64,000 nucleotides of DNA from Apus apus (Eukaryota; Chordata; Aves; Apodiformes; Apodidae): positions 19,635,241-19,699,240 of the forward strand of contig NC_067285.1 in assembly GCF_020740795.1 (NCBI RefSeq), given 5' to 3'. The translations under genes were made by a program, and so were the position numbers. Numbering within the stretch: position 1 is the first letter of the stretch; each line of letters begins with the position of its first letter. The notes beneath the pieces are model-generated. The model ran no database searches. It was not told where the DNA came from and worked only from the letters and a program-made list of their open reading frames with translations. Shown one piece after another: positions 1 to 12,949 of the stretch.

Positions 1-3000
1 ATAAGAGCTGGAAATCTGAGAGGCTTTGTAGATTTTCTTAGCTGAGTAGAGGCAGTGAGGCACATCTATCCTGTCCAAGTTGTACACAACATGCAAACGG
101 CGCATCCGCCTGCCACCCCACGCTGGCATGCAGCCTGGTCCTGTAGCAAGTGAGCAAACCTGCAGAGTTGTGTGGACACCAAGAAAGGCTGGCTCTTTGG
201 AGAGTTAATCTAGGCTGCAGGCTTCCCATGTCTGTTGGCAGCTTGAATAATTCCAAATTGCCGGTTGCCTAGAGGGGCTTTTAATCTGTGAATGTTTAAA
301 ATAGTAAATTCTTTGGCATATTGACATGTGTAGTGTACCATGAGAATTCCAGCAGTTGCATTAAATGCAATTACTTCACAAAAGATGGAATGTTATTCCT
401 TTTCATCTGTTTATAATTGCTGGCTTCAAGAGCATTTGTATCTCTCTTTCTGCTTTTAAATATATAACTTTGTTTGAAACAGCATTTTTGCTATCCCACA
501 GGTAAGCTTAATGCATACTGCTGCCATTATCAAGAAGGGTGTATGATTTTGGTTCGTGTTTTTTGTAGTCCATGTAGTTTGTTCCCTGGGGGAAGGATTC
601 ATTTTTATGTGTTATCACATAAAGGCATGCATCCATTTTAGGCAGGTTTTCTGGCAACAGCAAGATAAGAACATCTTAAGAAAGTGTTGGATGCCAAACT
701 TTGCAGTCTGCTTTTTTTGTTAGAAATTGGGCACGTGGCATGTGAATGTCATGTGAGCAAATTAATGTCATTTTTGTGAAATGTACCAGACTGGTGGTCC
801 TGTGCAGAAATTAAAATTTACTCTTCCAGGTGAGGCAGCCTCAGCTCAGCAAGAGGAAGGCTTTTGTGTCATCTTCTGGCTCAAACAATTGAAGAGGGGA
901 GAGGGACATCAGTTCTCCATTTCAAAATGGCAACTGGAGGTGCATCATCAGATGCATGTTCTGAAATGCTTTTGCCCTTCTGTTCTGGCAAGGACATCCA
1001 AGTTGTGTTTCGTTAGGGTGCCCACTTGCTGAGGCTGCCTCAAGTCTGCAGCTGAGTTTGAAGAAAGGTAATAGTGATAGACGGGGCATTTTAAGTGCTC
1101 AAGAGCAGTTATGGCTACCTGGATTGTAACAAATGAGTGGAGGGACCCTCTTCAGACTCAGGTGATAGGAACTGGTGTTTTGGGGTTCACAAGGCTTCTG
1201 GTTTGCTTGTGTAAGTTGCATAGCTGTTGTGCTTAGTGGAAAATATGTCTGTTGTGGTAGGGAATCAAGAATAAAATAACTGAATATGGAACATGAAACT
1301 GACTGAGGTGCAAGGGAGGTGTAAACTTCTAGATCTCTGAACTAAGAATCACAAAATTGTTCTGGTTGGAAAAGGCTGTTAAGATCCTCAAGTCCAACCA
1401 TAACCTAACTCTGCCAACCATTAACCTAACTCTGCCAATTCCAGTGCTTAGACTGTGTTCCTAAGCTGCATATCTATGTGTCTTTTAAACACCTCCAGGG
1501 ATGGTGATTCAACCACCGCCTAGGCAGCCTATTCCAGTGTTTTATTAATCTTTTGGTGAAGAAGTTTTTTCTAGTATTTAATCTAAACCTCTCCTGATGC
1601 AACTTGAGACCATTTGCTTTTGTGCTATCACTTGTTACTAGGGAGAAGAGACCAACCCCCACCTTGCTACAGCCTCCTTTCAGGTAGTTGTAGAGAGCAA
1701 TGAGGTGTCCCCTCAGCCTTACCTCAGGGAGAAGTGTGGAGCAAGAGTAACCAAGGAGCGGTCGCAGAAGGAAAAATGAGCCAGCAGGTGGAGAATGGAA
1801 GATGAAGAGTCCTGCATGGAAGCAGATGTGAACTGAAGGCACTGCTGAAGGAAGGAGACAGCTCTGTTGCTCACAGTCGGAAAGACAGAAAATTCAAGAG
1901 GAATGTATAAAACAAAAGGAAAGTTAGGAGAGGGATTCAGGCAATTGCAAAGTTTAGAGAAATGTGTTGCTGTAGGAATGGGCAGCAGTTTTTCTGTTTT
2001 ACAGTCATTTCCCTGCTCCTGCCTTCCTCTTTGTTTCCCCACATCCAGGCTGTGATGGGGACCTTCGAGCTGCAGCTGGCAATGAATGACTCAGGAGAAG
2101 TTACAAGTTGCAATTTTTTCCTATCTAGATTTTTTCAAGTGCCTGCCAGGTGGTTCTAGTTGAGCACGATTATTTTGAAAGACAAGATTCCCATTATCCC
2201 ATACAGAAAGACTGATCTGCTAAAGAAGAGTGACACTTGCTTTAACTGGTGATAATTGTATGGTCCATGCCTGACAGATGTTGCATTTCAGACCTTTCAT
2301 TCAAGTGCAAAGACCATTGCTTTTGCAAGAGGGAAGGAGAGCTTGTTTGGAGCTGTAATTATCAGACTAGAATCTTACTGTCCAATGGGAACACACTAGG
2401 AAGAGTCTCTCAAGACCTTTATTTGCTGTATATTGATAGTACCATAACAGAAGCCTAGTCTTGCCACTTCCATGTCAGTGTTAATTTGTAAATAATTAGT
2501 AGAAGATCCCAGGATGAGTGTACAGGTGATGCATATAGTATGAAAAGGAAGCTTTTGTTTGTTGACATTTAAAATAATTTTTATATATTTAACACTCTGT
2601 TCCTCATTTAGTGATTGTGCCTGCCATTAGAATCTGCTTATTCCGGGAGGTCCTTCCATGGCTTTATAACTCTTTTCTATATTAATGGCTGGAAAATATA
2701 TGGCATCTTTTATATGTTGCAGTATGGGAAACACCAGCAAGCACTGGCTCTGTTTAATGGCTTCCATAGTGCTTTTTTTGATGGATAGATGTTTATTATT
2801 TTATTTGTAGAAAATAATTAAACAGCACAGCTGGACTTCATGTACTGTATTACGTAGAGGTGTTTCTGTTGCTGATTAAACTTAAAAAACTTTTTTTTTT
2901 TTCTTTATCATTTGTAGAAGCTGGAAAGCAAGCACTGCATGTTCCTTCAGTGGGGGTGCTGTGTGAGTGGTCACAGCAAACTGGAAATTGCTGTTGGTCA

Positions 3001-5565
3001 GTAAAACTGGGTTTTTTATCTGTTTTCAGCCCAACACATTTTGAAGTCTGCATGTATGTAAACTGTGAGACTTGGAGCAGCTGTTTCAAAAAATGTTGCT
3101 GATTAGAAGACAGGCTAAAACAGGGTAACTTGGCATCCAAGGGGTGAAGCAGTTTTATCTGGGTGATGGGACTGCTTGGCAGTAGTTGACAGGCCAATCA
3201 GACTGGAAAATGTGTGTATTATTTGCAAGTCTGTGTTGGATCTGGTAGTGGCTATTTGGTCAGTTGGCACTCCTTGAAAGTAGGGCTGTGTTGGTGCTTC
3301 TCCTTGTTGATGTAAGCAGCTCTTTAGAGACAGATTTTGGTCCAGCTGGAATAACTAAGGCAGTGGTGAATATCCTGTTGATGTTATGGATGTTCCTGAT
3401 TTACATGGTAAACGAACTGGGTTATGAAGGAGGACTTAGGTGGCTAGAAAGTACTTAAATATACATGTGCATGCACTCTGTAACTGTTGAGGTTACATAT
3501 AAGGTTACATATTTTTCAAGACCACTTTTTTGGTTTAAAATTATCACTCTTTCAGTAACAAAACCAACTGTTCACAGTCATCATGACTGAAAGCTCTAGT
3601 AGGTGTGTTTCCAACAGTAGATCAATAAAGATAATATGAGCATCTGTCTCCTAGAGGCTTCTGGCATCTATCAGATAAAATCAGTTCTGGGAGCAAAGGC
3701 AGGAAAATTAATTTCTGTGGCACAGCTAAGAGTATGTTTGCATCATTTACTGTTTTGTGCAAATATAGGTCTTGTACTCCAGCCTGTTTGTGCTTACTGA
3801 ATTTTAGCACATACTTTTCAACATGGGTGCCTGTCTAAGTTCAGTCATGCTCCCTTGTGGGCATCTTCTTCAACTAGACAGCAGTTTTTGGGGAGCGCTG
3901 AGTTAATGTGAAGACATCTCTGCTATGTTTAATTTTGTCTTCAGGAATTTCACCCAGAAGTCTTTGACACCTAGGGCTGGATTTGAGATTGTTGCCTGTG
4001 TGGAGCTGCATGTGTTGCTTCAAGCAGACTGCCCATCTCCCTCGTTTTCCCTTGTCCCACATAACTTTGTTTACCTCCCACGTGTCCCTAGAAGGCCAAG
4101 CACAGCCTCCTTTCCCCACACCCCACACATATGCAGCGACAAGTCTTTGTGCTTCTGTTGGTCCCTTTTTGTCATAGCTTGTGAACATGTCCCTACCCCT
4201 TTTTTCTTCTTCCCATCTTCTATAGCTTCAATGAACCTTTTTTTACCCCTGTTGCTATAGTTACACTGCCTTTGATGAAACCAGCCAGGTCCTTCCCTTA
4301 CAGTTAGAGCCATACTGGTTCTGGCAGTAGTCCTGTCTGATGTTTAGCTTCACATAAGCATCATGTGCATATTCTTGGACATCTTTTCATGTTTGTTTCT
4401 GTTCCAGGAATACTGTTATCTATGTAACAAAAGCTCATTGCAATCCTGAAAATCTAACTCAGTCTCAGTATGCAAATCTGGCATTCAGGTCAATTGTAAT
4501 TGAGGCCACAACTCTTTCAGACTTTAAACTCATCCTTGTTGATTTTCAGTTTGACCATCAGTCAAAACTGGCAGGGGGTTTCCCGATTGCTTGCTTCTCC
4601 TCTGAACCATTATTTTGCTGTCTTCTGGGTACTCAAACTCTTACATACAGGTTATTTCTGAACGCTGTATTTGCTTCCTTATTTTAAAGGGAGGAAGTGC
4701 AATTTATATCTATCAACTGAGGCAGTGCCCAGGACTGTGTTGACAGACAACTGGTATTGTAAGTAAGGGACTGCAGGGTTTTGTAAGCACATGATGAAAT
4801 TTTTGCCTTGCCTTCTCTTTTCTCAGCACAGAGCTTTGAAGTGTCTCTGGGAGATGTACTGTAGGCAGGAGTGTCTGGGATCTTGGGGATCTCAAGGTGT
4901 GGGTCATGTCCAGTTACATTTATGGTAAACTGATGTTCAAAAAGCAGGAACCCTTAAAGGATGAAATATCTTTATGAAACCTACAGTATATGTTGGTAGG
5001 AGATAGGATTGTCATCCTTGTCAGTCAGGATCTGCACACTGAGAAGTGAGTAATGGATACAGTCATCACTGCTTTCAGTATTGAGAATTGCAGCTTCTGT
5101 ATTTCCCTTTTGTGTGATATTTTCAGTTTAATTCTGAGTTCCGTGGTAAATAGAAAGTTCCTTAGTAATTCTTTGTGTCCTGAAACAGCATGCATGTAGT
5201 TATTCATAATTATTTCCAGACATCTCTTTGATATTTTTGTTTTTCTTTAAGCAAGAGCTTTCAGTTTTAGTCATTGAATGTTTTCCTTTAGAGGTAGATG
5301 AAGCAGGGCTGAGAAATATCCATTGTCCTAGTATTTCTTAGTTTGTACTTATCTTGCCTATGTGGTTTTCTGCAAGGTAATATCTTGTTAAGCAAACGAA
5401 GAAATTTAGTGATTATCATAAATCAGACTGATGTCAATAGAAGCAACATCCTTAAAAGCCACAGCTGTAAGACTTTCTACATGGAATTTAGTTTCTAATA
5501 CCAGCTTTAAAATATCCTCATAACTGTGATTTGTTGCTACAGTGATACTGTTCTCTCTCTTTCAG
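1..5565 (+). other. MARCHF8: MARCHF8 intron (partial)
   Basis: AT-rich intronic sequence upstream of the first visible exon. It contains one CR1 LINE fragment (1348-1722). I see no exon with supported splice sites. A pyrimidine-rich tract (5549-5563) precedes the acceptor AG at 5564-5565. Confidence 0.7.
1348..1722 (-). mobile_element. CR1 LINE fragment, 5'-truncated, antisense to MARCHF8
   Basis: The left end matches the reverse complement of the CR1 3' end (GGTTGGAAAAGGC... then CAAGTCCAACC around 1369-1399). Read on the minus strand, the rest gives a decayed C-terminus of the CR1 reverse-transcriptase ORF, including the typical HWNRLPR motif followed by a segment like the usual SLEVFK stretch. 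The similarity fades near 1722, so the copy is 5'-truncated, as most CR1 copies are. It carries an internal 21-bp tandem duplication at 1401-1440. Outer limits are approximate. Confidence 0.85.
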
Positions 5566-5616
5566 AATGAAAAGGCTTTGGGACATTCCGTGAGCCGCTC
5601 TAGTAACATCTCAAAG
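5566..5616 (+). CDS. MARCHF8: MARCHF8 coding exon, N-terminal linker
   Basis: A 51-nt exon of 17 whole codons, bordered by a pyrimidine tract plus AG (5564-5565) and the donor GTATGT (5617). It encodes NEKALGHSVSRSSNISK, matching the human segment that begins NEKTLGH and ends SSNISK (about residues 35-51). This is part of the disordered, serine-rich cytosolic N-terminus ahead of the RING-CH finger. It is too short for ORF finders and was recognised by protein similarity and exon phase (0 in, 0 out). Confidence 0.9.
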
Positions 5617-8574
5617 GTATGTTACTCGATATAACTCAGTCTTTGATACTTGGAGATACTGGGGTTTCTTTCATTTCATAACTGGGGCGATACCTGTGAC
5701 AACGTGACCAGCAGAAAATGCTTCTTACGCTTCTCTGACATTGATAGTCACTCCTGAAACACTAGAAGGCTTTGGTGCTTTGCAGACTCTCTTTACAGGT
5801 CAAATGAAATGGAAGCTACAGTAGGTTTTCTCTTTTACACTTCCAGCCTCCTTGGCTTAGTAGGAGCAAGAGAGGTGACAGATGCCTGAGATCTGATCTT
5901 GGGGGGAAAATTGCTCCAAAACATCACTCGTGTATGTTCTTTTATACCATAAGCTATCTGATGTAATGTTCTCTGTAAGGTATGTATAGCTGTGCATCCC
6001 TTAATATGTATTGGATATGTGGTTAAGCATTATTTTATTGTCACTTCAACAATGAATTATTGTTAGTGCCATGAAATGGGCATGCCTATTCAAGTATTTT
6101 TAAATGTTTGCTGTTACAGGCCCTGATCTTGTAAGGGAACCCTGATGCTCTACCCACTCTAGTCACACTTCAGTATATAGCTGATGGACACATCAAAAGC
6201 ACAATTGCTTTGTTATGACATTAGGAAAAAAGAATCTTCTGTCCAAGATAACTTACTACAATACATACCATACTCCTACTTCTGCATTACAAATAATATG
6301 ATTTTTAATTAGCTGGAAGCCTGGCACTGTTTTGCTTACACAAGTGCAATTACTCAAAGCCTTCATGCAAGCAAGGCTGTACAGGTTTACTAGTATTTCT
6401 CATGGGTGTATAAGTCTCAACCCTTTCTTTGCCATTGTTGATGTTGCTGATAGTAGTGACTTTTAATGAGAGACTTGGTCATTATGGGTGTGACAAGCTC
6501 AAGTCCCTTTTTTTCTATTCTGAGTACTTCAGGATATAGCAAGATTTTCATGCCTATCTCCAGCAAAGGAAACAGTGGCTGCACTTATTTTAAGGCTTAC
6601 ATGAGCACGGACTTCTTTTACTTTGGAGCAGAAATACAAAATTACTGTGTGTCTTAGATAATAAGCACGGCAACTGTCCAGTACACAAAGTATTGACCAA
6701 GCTTGAAGGTGTTGTTATAGTGAGGTGATGTGGGATTGTGTTTTGCATTCACTATCAGAAAATGTGCATTCACAGAAAAGGTTTTGAAATAACTACCATG
6801 TAGGTATATCTTCTCATCTGAGCTTTTCTAAAATGGGACCATGCCTGTTCCTTCTTACCCTGGCTCTTCTTAAGGAACCTTAGTTGAATTTTCAGGTATT
6901 GTTCAGCAGAGATGGAAGTTTTATCATTAAGTGTGATTGTACTTTTTCCAGAGTGTCTGAAATTCAGCAAAACAAGCTGTTTGGCAGCAGCAATTTGGTA
7001 CCCATGCAAAGCTGTGCAGTCCATTCTTAATTCGTCAAACTGGTAGTCTGGCAGCACAGTGGGAAGGACCTTGCACTCTGGGAAAGCTCTCCTTGGGAGT
7101 GCTGGCAAGAGAGACATCAATATTTGCATTCATCTTGAAACACTGAAAAGTTCAACACGATTGCTGTGTGTTGCAAAAGCGAAAGTTCTCAAGTGGAGTG
7201 AAACTGAGCTTTGCCAGTTCAATGGGTGAGACTTTTTGGTTGCAAACGTAAGCTTCACTGCTGCTCCTCTGTCACCTCTATGTCTGATCCATTCTATGAA
7301 CCTGCTCAACTCCAGAGATGGCTTGTATCAAGGGCAAGAAGTGCATGTACCTTTGGTGAAATCATTCCCCTGATTTGCCTCATAGATCCAAATGCTGCCT
7401 TGCACATCCAGGTAGCTTGTTGCTAAGCTGCAACAATTTATTTTGCAGTCTACAGGTGTTTTGACTGTTGCAAGCAATTTGTAGAGCAAAACAGGGAAGA
7501 TTATAGTAGTGGGATGCTGCATGGAAGCTTAAGTACATGGAAAAAGTTTCGGTTTGTGGTTTGTTTTTTTTTACATAGGAAAAGTGCTTTTATTTTTGTT
7601 AGGAGTAGTGGAACAGCCTGGCTAATCGGGCAGATTGAATGCATGTAAAGGAAAAAGTATGGAAATGCTTGACTGCCTGTATAGCCCTTTCTGAAATCCT
7701 CAGAGTTTGTTCATACTACACCATTTTAAGAGGAGATTTTAAACCAAAATTGAGTTTAATCAATTATATGCTGCATTTCCAGATATGTTGATGTGTGTGT
7801 GTACAGAAATAATGATCACACTTCCTGAAAATGACTGTTTCAACTATTGTTTTTCCACCCAAATCTAGCTTGCAGTGTAGCAACGTAGTAAATCTGCTGT
7901 AAATTCTTGGCAGAGGTGCTTGATTCAAAGGCTTTTTGGTGCTGATATGTCGTAATGAACTCACTGTGATCATTACTGTGCATCTTTCCACTGCTCTCAG
8001 TTGCAGAGTGCAAAGTGAGTGGAAATGACTGAGTCAGAGCTTAGCCTCTAGCCAAGAGAGGATGTTGTGTTACTCGGTGTGACCAAGGAAAAGCAGTGCC
8101 CCAGGGCTAAAAGTGATCAAGGAGAGAGGCAGACAGATGGTGCCACTGAAAATTAGATTAGCTGGTAGAGACAGCAGGACTTCTTTGAACATAGATCTAG
8201 AGTGTTTGGGCCAGGTGGAGCTGTCCCTTGGAAGGAGGGGGCAAAAAGGTATTCTCCAGGAGGCATATGCTAAGAGAGGTTGAAGAGATGCTAGTACATG
8301 TGGCCGGGCCAAGAAAAAACAGTCACCTGAATACTTAACTAGGGATGCAAGCCAAAAACAGCAGAAAAAGGAATAGGGAGTAAGATGTAGGAGGATCTTC
8401 ATATGGTGCTGTTAGGTTTTGTGCAGTCTGTTGCACACTGGGGGATGTGGCATTCCTCCAGGCCCTTCCTTACTTTTTTTGGTGTGTATGTATCAAACAT
8501 GCCTTTTAAATCTGCTCCACATGAACTGTTTGAATTTCTGGAATCTGTTCTATGTTGTGTTTGGTTTTGTGGTG

Positions 8575-8697
8575 TTGGATTTTTTTTTTCTTTCAGTTTT
8601 TTATTCCTTTTTTGTGGTAATTTTGTTTTGTTGGTGGTTTTTGTTGTTGTTGTTTTGGTTTGTTTTTTGTTTGTTTGGTTGGTTTTTTAATTTAAAA
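8575..8697. repeat. G/T-rich low-complexity tract
   Basis: About 120 bp composed almost only of T and G on the + strand, with runs of TTTTG, TTG and TTTG. It yields meaningless hydrophobic open frames rich in F, V, L and W. Confidence 0.85.
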
Positions 8698-10093
8698 AAT
8701 TACAGTGTTCAAGGCAGGTTGAATTGATTTAGTCATGGGACTAGACATGGCCAGATTCCCAGTTTGCCCTGTTCAAGTGCAGTGATGCTGATTGAAATAC
8801 TCACAGTTGGCACAGGTTGGATCTGGTACAGCTCAGATCCACAGTTCAACTGTTTACTCAAAGCCAGCATTTCTGCCAAGAAGCCACTGTTCACTAGTAA
8901 GTGCCTTGGTCATACAAACTACACAGAGAAATAATTAGCTTCATAGAAGCTTCATCCTCTAAAATATAGATGAAATTTACCCTAAAACACAGCTAGTCAC
9001 AGCTGAAAAAGAATTTTCACAGCGGTGGTAATTCATGCCTTGTGCTCTTAGATAAAGGAATTGTGCTTACAAGCAGATAAAACAAGGTCACTAACGAAGC
9101 TGATCTGTAAACAGTTATCTTCAAATTGGTGAGATTGTTTAGCTTTAAAGTGTCTGATATATCATGAAACTGATGTTTTGATTTATGGAAATATCTTCAG
9201 GTCATCTGTGTGCTGTTCCTGTCATCTGATTGCTCTGGAGGGCTAATTTTAGCGTAATGGGGAAGCACTTTGTAGTCTTATTTTCCTGTCCCTCTAAGGG
9301 GTAAACTTTGAAAATGCTAATACTGGGGTCACAGCAATGGAATCAAAAGTGCACTCCTTAAAATGTAATGGTTTGTCTTCTCTGAAGGCCTGTACAGTCT
9401 TTATCTTTTGAGCAGAAGCATGCTGTAAAGTATTAAATTATTCTTGGGCTGAATGGCAGCCAGTGCAGACATGAAGTGGTAGCCTAAGCTTGCTATGAAA
9501 TTTAAAATCCATTTAGGCTGTTCATCAGCTTGGAACAGATTTAGAAAAGCATATGAATAGACAAGTTCACTGATGCCTGACGCTTTGATGGATTCACTGA
9601 GCCTTCATCTGTAGAAAAGCACTCCAGGTTTTCCAGTCACAGAGCTTAGCTATCCTGTAGTCTGTCAGATGACCAAGGCTTACTGCAAAGCACTGCTGCT
9701 CAGAGATGTTCAGTTATGTTAGCTGGGGGTAGGGAAAGAGAAGTTGCTTCAATAAAAATAATTTTCAAAAATCCTTCTACTGAGCTACTGGGGAAATGAA
9801 AAAAAACAGGAAAAGTTGTAGAATTGTAGAGTGTGAAGATTAAGGTATGTTCTTTTCCCTATCCACAATAGCAAGTAATCTCAAAACTCATGCACAGTGC
9901 AATTGTGTTCATCAGGAAGGTGACAGTGTCCCTGTGCTGTGGTAAATCCTCTCTCCTGGAGCTGGATTCTTGCTTTATACAGTTATGAGGGCACCCTATG
10001 AAGGAGGAACCTACAGAAATTTCCTTTCCTCTTTTGTTCCTTCAGTCCATTCAAGGTATTTTGAGAAAGATTTTAAAGTCAAAGAGATAGGAT

Positions 10094-10112
10094 TTATTAT
10101 TATTATTATTAT
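10094..10112. repeat. (ATT)n microsatellite
   Basis: About six uninterrupted ATT units within a MARCHF8 intron. Confidence 0.8.
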
Positions 10113-12056
10113 TCTTTTCCCTGCAGAACCTATGCAGTTGTTACTGGGTTTAGTCAACATTAATCCTGTGCTATAAGCAGGCTGAGTTATGCTTGGGGAG
10201 ATTTTGAAATTATAGATAGCCTCCTTTCTCTAGTGCTTTCAGCTCTGGTATCTCTAGAGAAAGTCCATGCCAGAATCCTATTTAGATTTCTTTAGGAAGA
10301 ATGAGGGGAAGCTGACTTCACTCCTGATTTCTAGACATAATTTAATTTTAGTCATATACGTTATTTAAAGTATGGAATAAAGTTCTTCCAGCAGCTGACT
10401 GCTCATTCCTCTCAAATTATTGCCAAAATTATATGATGGAATTAATCACCCTGAAAATATGGGCCTCTTTCCCATACCTTTTACCCCTTCCTCCCCACAG
10501 TTTTTTTTAACCACTCTCCATTCTAATAAGGTGTCTTATTCCAGCTAAAACCACTTGATTTTAATATGCTCTGAAAGTCTAAGTGAACTGAGTCTGGTAG
10601 GAATTTAATGGAGAAGACCAGAAGTTACTAATATTTGATCCTGCCATTTTGGTATTTAGGAAATGCTTTCAAAAACAGCTTGTCAGCCAGGCTGTCTGCC
10701 CTTCACAACATCAGTCTGTCCATAGGTGCCCTGTTCTGGCTATCTCAAATATCAGGTTAGTATACTCAGCATGGCTGGTTGACCTGGTTGCACTGCTGCT
10801 TAAGTGTGCTAGTTCAGCTGGAGGCCTCCTTTGGCCTTTGTGCAGTGAAACAACCATGTCTGTTCCACACATGGGTGCTGCAGACTTTACAGCTGCAGTG
10901 CATTGGAGTGAGAGCCCTCAGCCAGTGCAGACGTGGAATATGGCACTTGCTGAAAACATAAAAAAATATATATGTTGCATCCTGGTGGATGGCTGGAGCC
11001 GAGCAATTATATTTGTTCTGCAGTGGTTTGAGAGTAATGGTGGATTAATCCCTTGGGTTTAATCAAGACCTCCCTGCCCGCCTTCAGCCCAGGCTCAGGA
11101 CTTGTTAGCAGAGCAGGCAGAATAGAATTTTGCCACTGTGGATGAGATGGGGCTGGGAGTGCACCTGTCAAAGGGAGGGGAGGTGAATGGGACAGGGATG
11201 AACAGAGTTTGATTCTCTGAGTCCGGAGGGCTGGTCCTTCACAGTGCCTCGCAGTGGCACTTGGTGCCTTTTTTTCACAAGACCTGCATCACTATTGTTT
11301 TCCTTCCTAGATCACTGTCTGTACCCAGACCCTGCCAGACAAACTGGTGTGAGATGGTTGGTCTTGATTGCTGTGGTGTAAACTAAGAAGGTAGCAGAGC
11401 TTGGGGCTTTCACTGTCTCTGGAGATGTACCATGCAGGATAAGTGCCTGCCGTGTCCGTGTCTAGCAGCAGCCTTGCCTTCTTAGTACACGTTGAAATAG
11501 GCTCTGTGCGAGAGAGATAAAATAGCTCTTGGGCAATGCGTTCTTCTAAAAAACAGGGTGTGGTAACTGTCCTCTAATTCTGTCTTGCCCATGTGTTTCT
11601 GCCATGTTCATCGAGTTGTGTCAATACCAGGAGAGAGAAATCTGATACAAAACAAAACTCCTATTTGCGCGTTGCAGGTATCAGCACTCTGATCTCCGTG
11701 CTGAGGTGAGAAAGCATCACAGGACAGGGTGTCGCTTGGGATGGGGGGTGTGATAAAAGGTGGTAGGTGTTGATCACTGGCTGTGCTTGGGAAAGGACAA
11801 CTCAGGGCAGTGAGTGGTGGGAGATGTCTCCACTTAGCCAACACTTGCTATGATTAGCTGTGTCTACTAGTCCCCAGAGCGACTGGTGGTAGTTTGAGTT
11901 GGCTCAGTGGAGATGATCATTACTGTGTTCCCATAGTTCTTATGGGGAAAAAAGGCAGACAGAAACTGCTGCAGTGCTCTAGTGGCACTTCAGATACGGT
12001 TTAGCATCAGTATTTTTGACAGTAGGTGCAGCTACCTTTTAGGATTTTTATTATTG

Positions 12057-12096
12057 CTCTCTCTCTTTTTTTTCCTTTTTTTTTTTTTTCTTTTTT
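12057..12096. repeat. Pyrimidine-rich (T/C) tract
   Basis: CT dinucleotides followed by long T runs broken by single C residues. This could be the decayed antisense poly(A) of a retroelement, but no element body is recognisable beside it. Confidence 0.7.
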
Positions 12097-12870
12097 AATC
12101 CCAGCAGAAGAATCTTGAAATGGGTTCATCACAGTGTAAAATAAAGGCAAACCCATAATCAAAATTTCAGGTTGAAATTTGGGTTGTGGAGTGTTTGACT
12201 CCTTGCTCTGTTATTATGTTTGTATTTGTGTAAGTTCCTTGTGCTGCAGTTCTTCCTGAGTACATAAACTTGTTCTTTTCTCTAACTTTTTTGCCCAAAG
12301 AATAGGTGTTGCTCCATTATTAAATGTGTAGTGCTTAGTGTGTTGGCTTCAGGTCCCTAGAAGAGACTTCTGGGTGTTTTTGTAGCATCCCTAGTAGGGC
12401 CACAGTATTGGTCCTACTCATGTGGCATCTAGAAATTATGAAGTTTGAAGGTGTGGGACAGAACCTTTATTTGCTTTCTGCAGACTTCCAATCAGTGGAG
12501 AAATTCTTCTGTAGTTAAATTGTTCTTTTTACCTTTGATGAATAACTTAATAAGGTTTTTAGAATGTGACAGGCCCTGGTCTTTACATTGAGGTATAGTT
12601 GCTAGTACTGAAGTGCAGCCCAGAGTGAGACAACAGTAGCTATATGCAGAAGTGCCATCTCAGATGGCATCTCAGATAAGCAGGTTATCTTGAAATTTAC
12701 CCAAGCCATTGCTGTGCTCACTATGGCTCACTTCAAAGATGACTTTGTTTTCCAAAGCAGAGTGGGTTATTTCCTTTTCACTGTGCAGCGTGAGTCAAAA
12801 GTAGGTATTCAGAAATGCAGATCACAGTGTTCCTGGAGTGGGGGCAGAATGAGAATAGCTATGGCAGCAT

Positions 12871-12949
12871 GTGTATATATAGAGAGATGTACAAATATGT
12901 ACATATATACAAGTGCATACATATACATATATATAAAGTTATATATATC
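12871..12949. repeat. TA/CA-rich microsatellite-like region
   Basis: Interrupted TATA, TACA and TATG repeats of about 80 bp in a MARCHF8 intron. Confidence 0.7.

Noticed and set aside
10649..11062. 137-codon open frame in a MARCHF8 intron
   Set aside because: No recognisable domain and no suitable splice borders.
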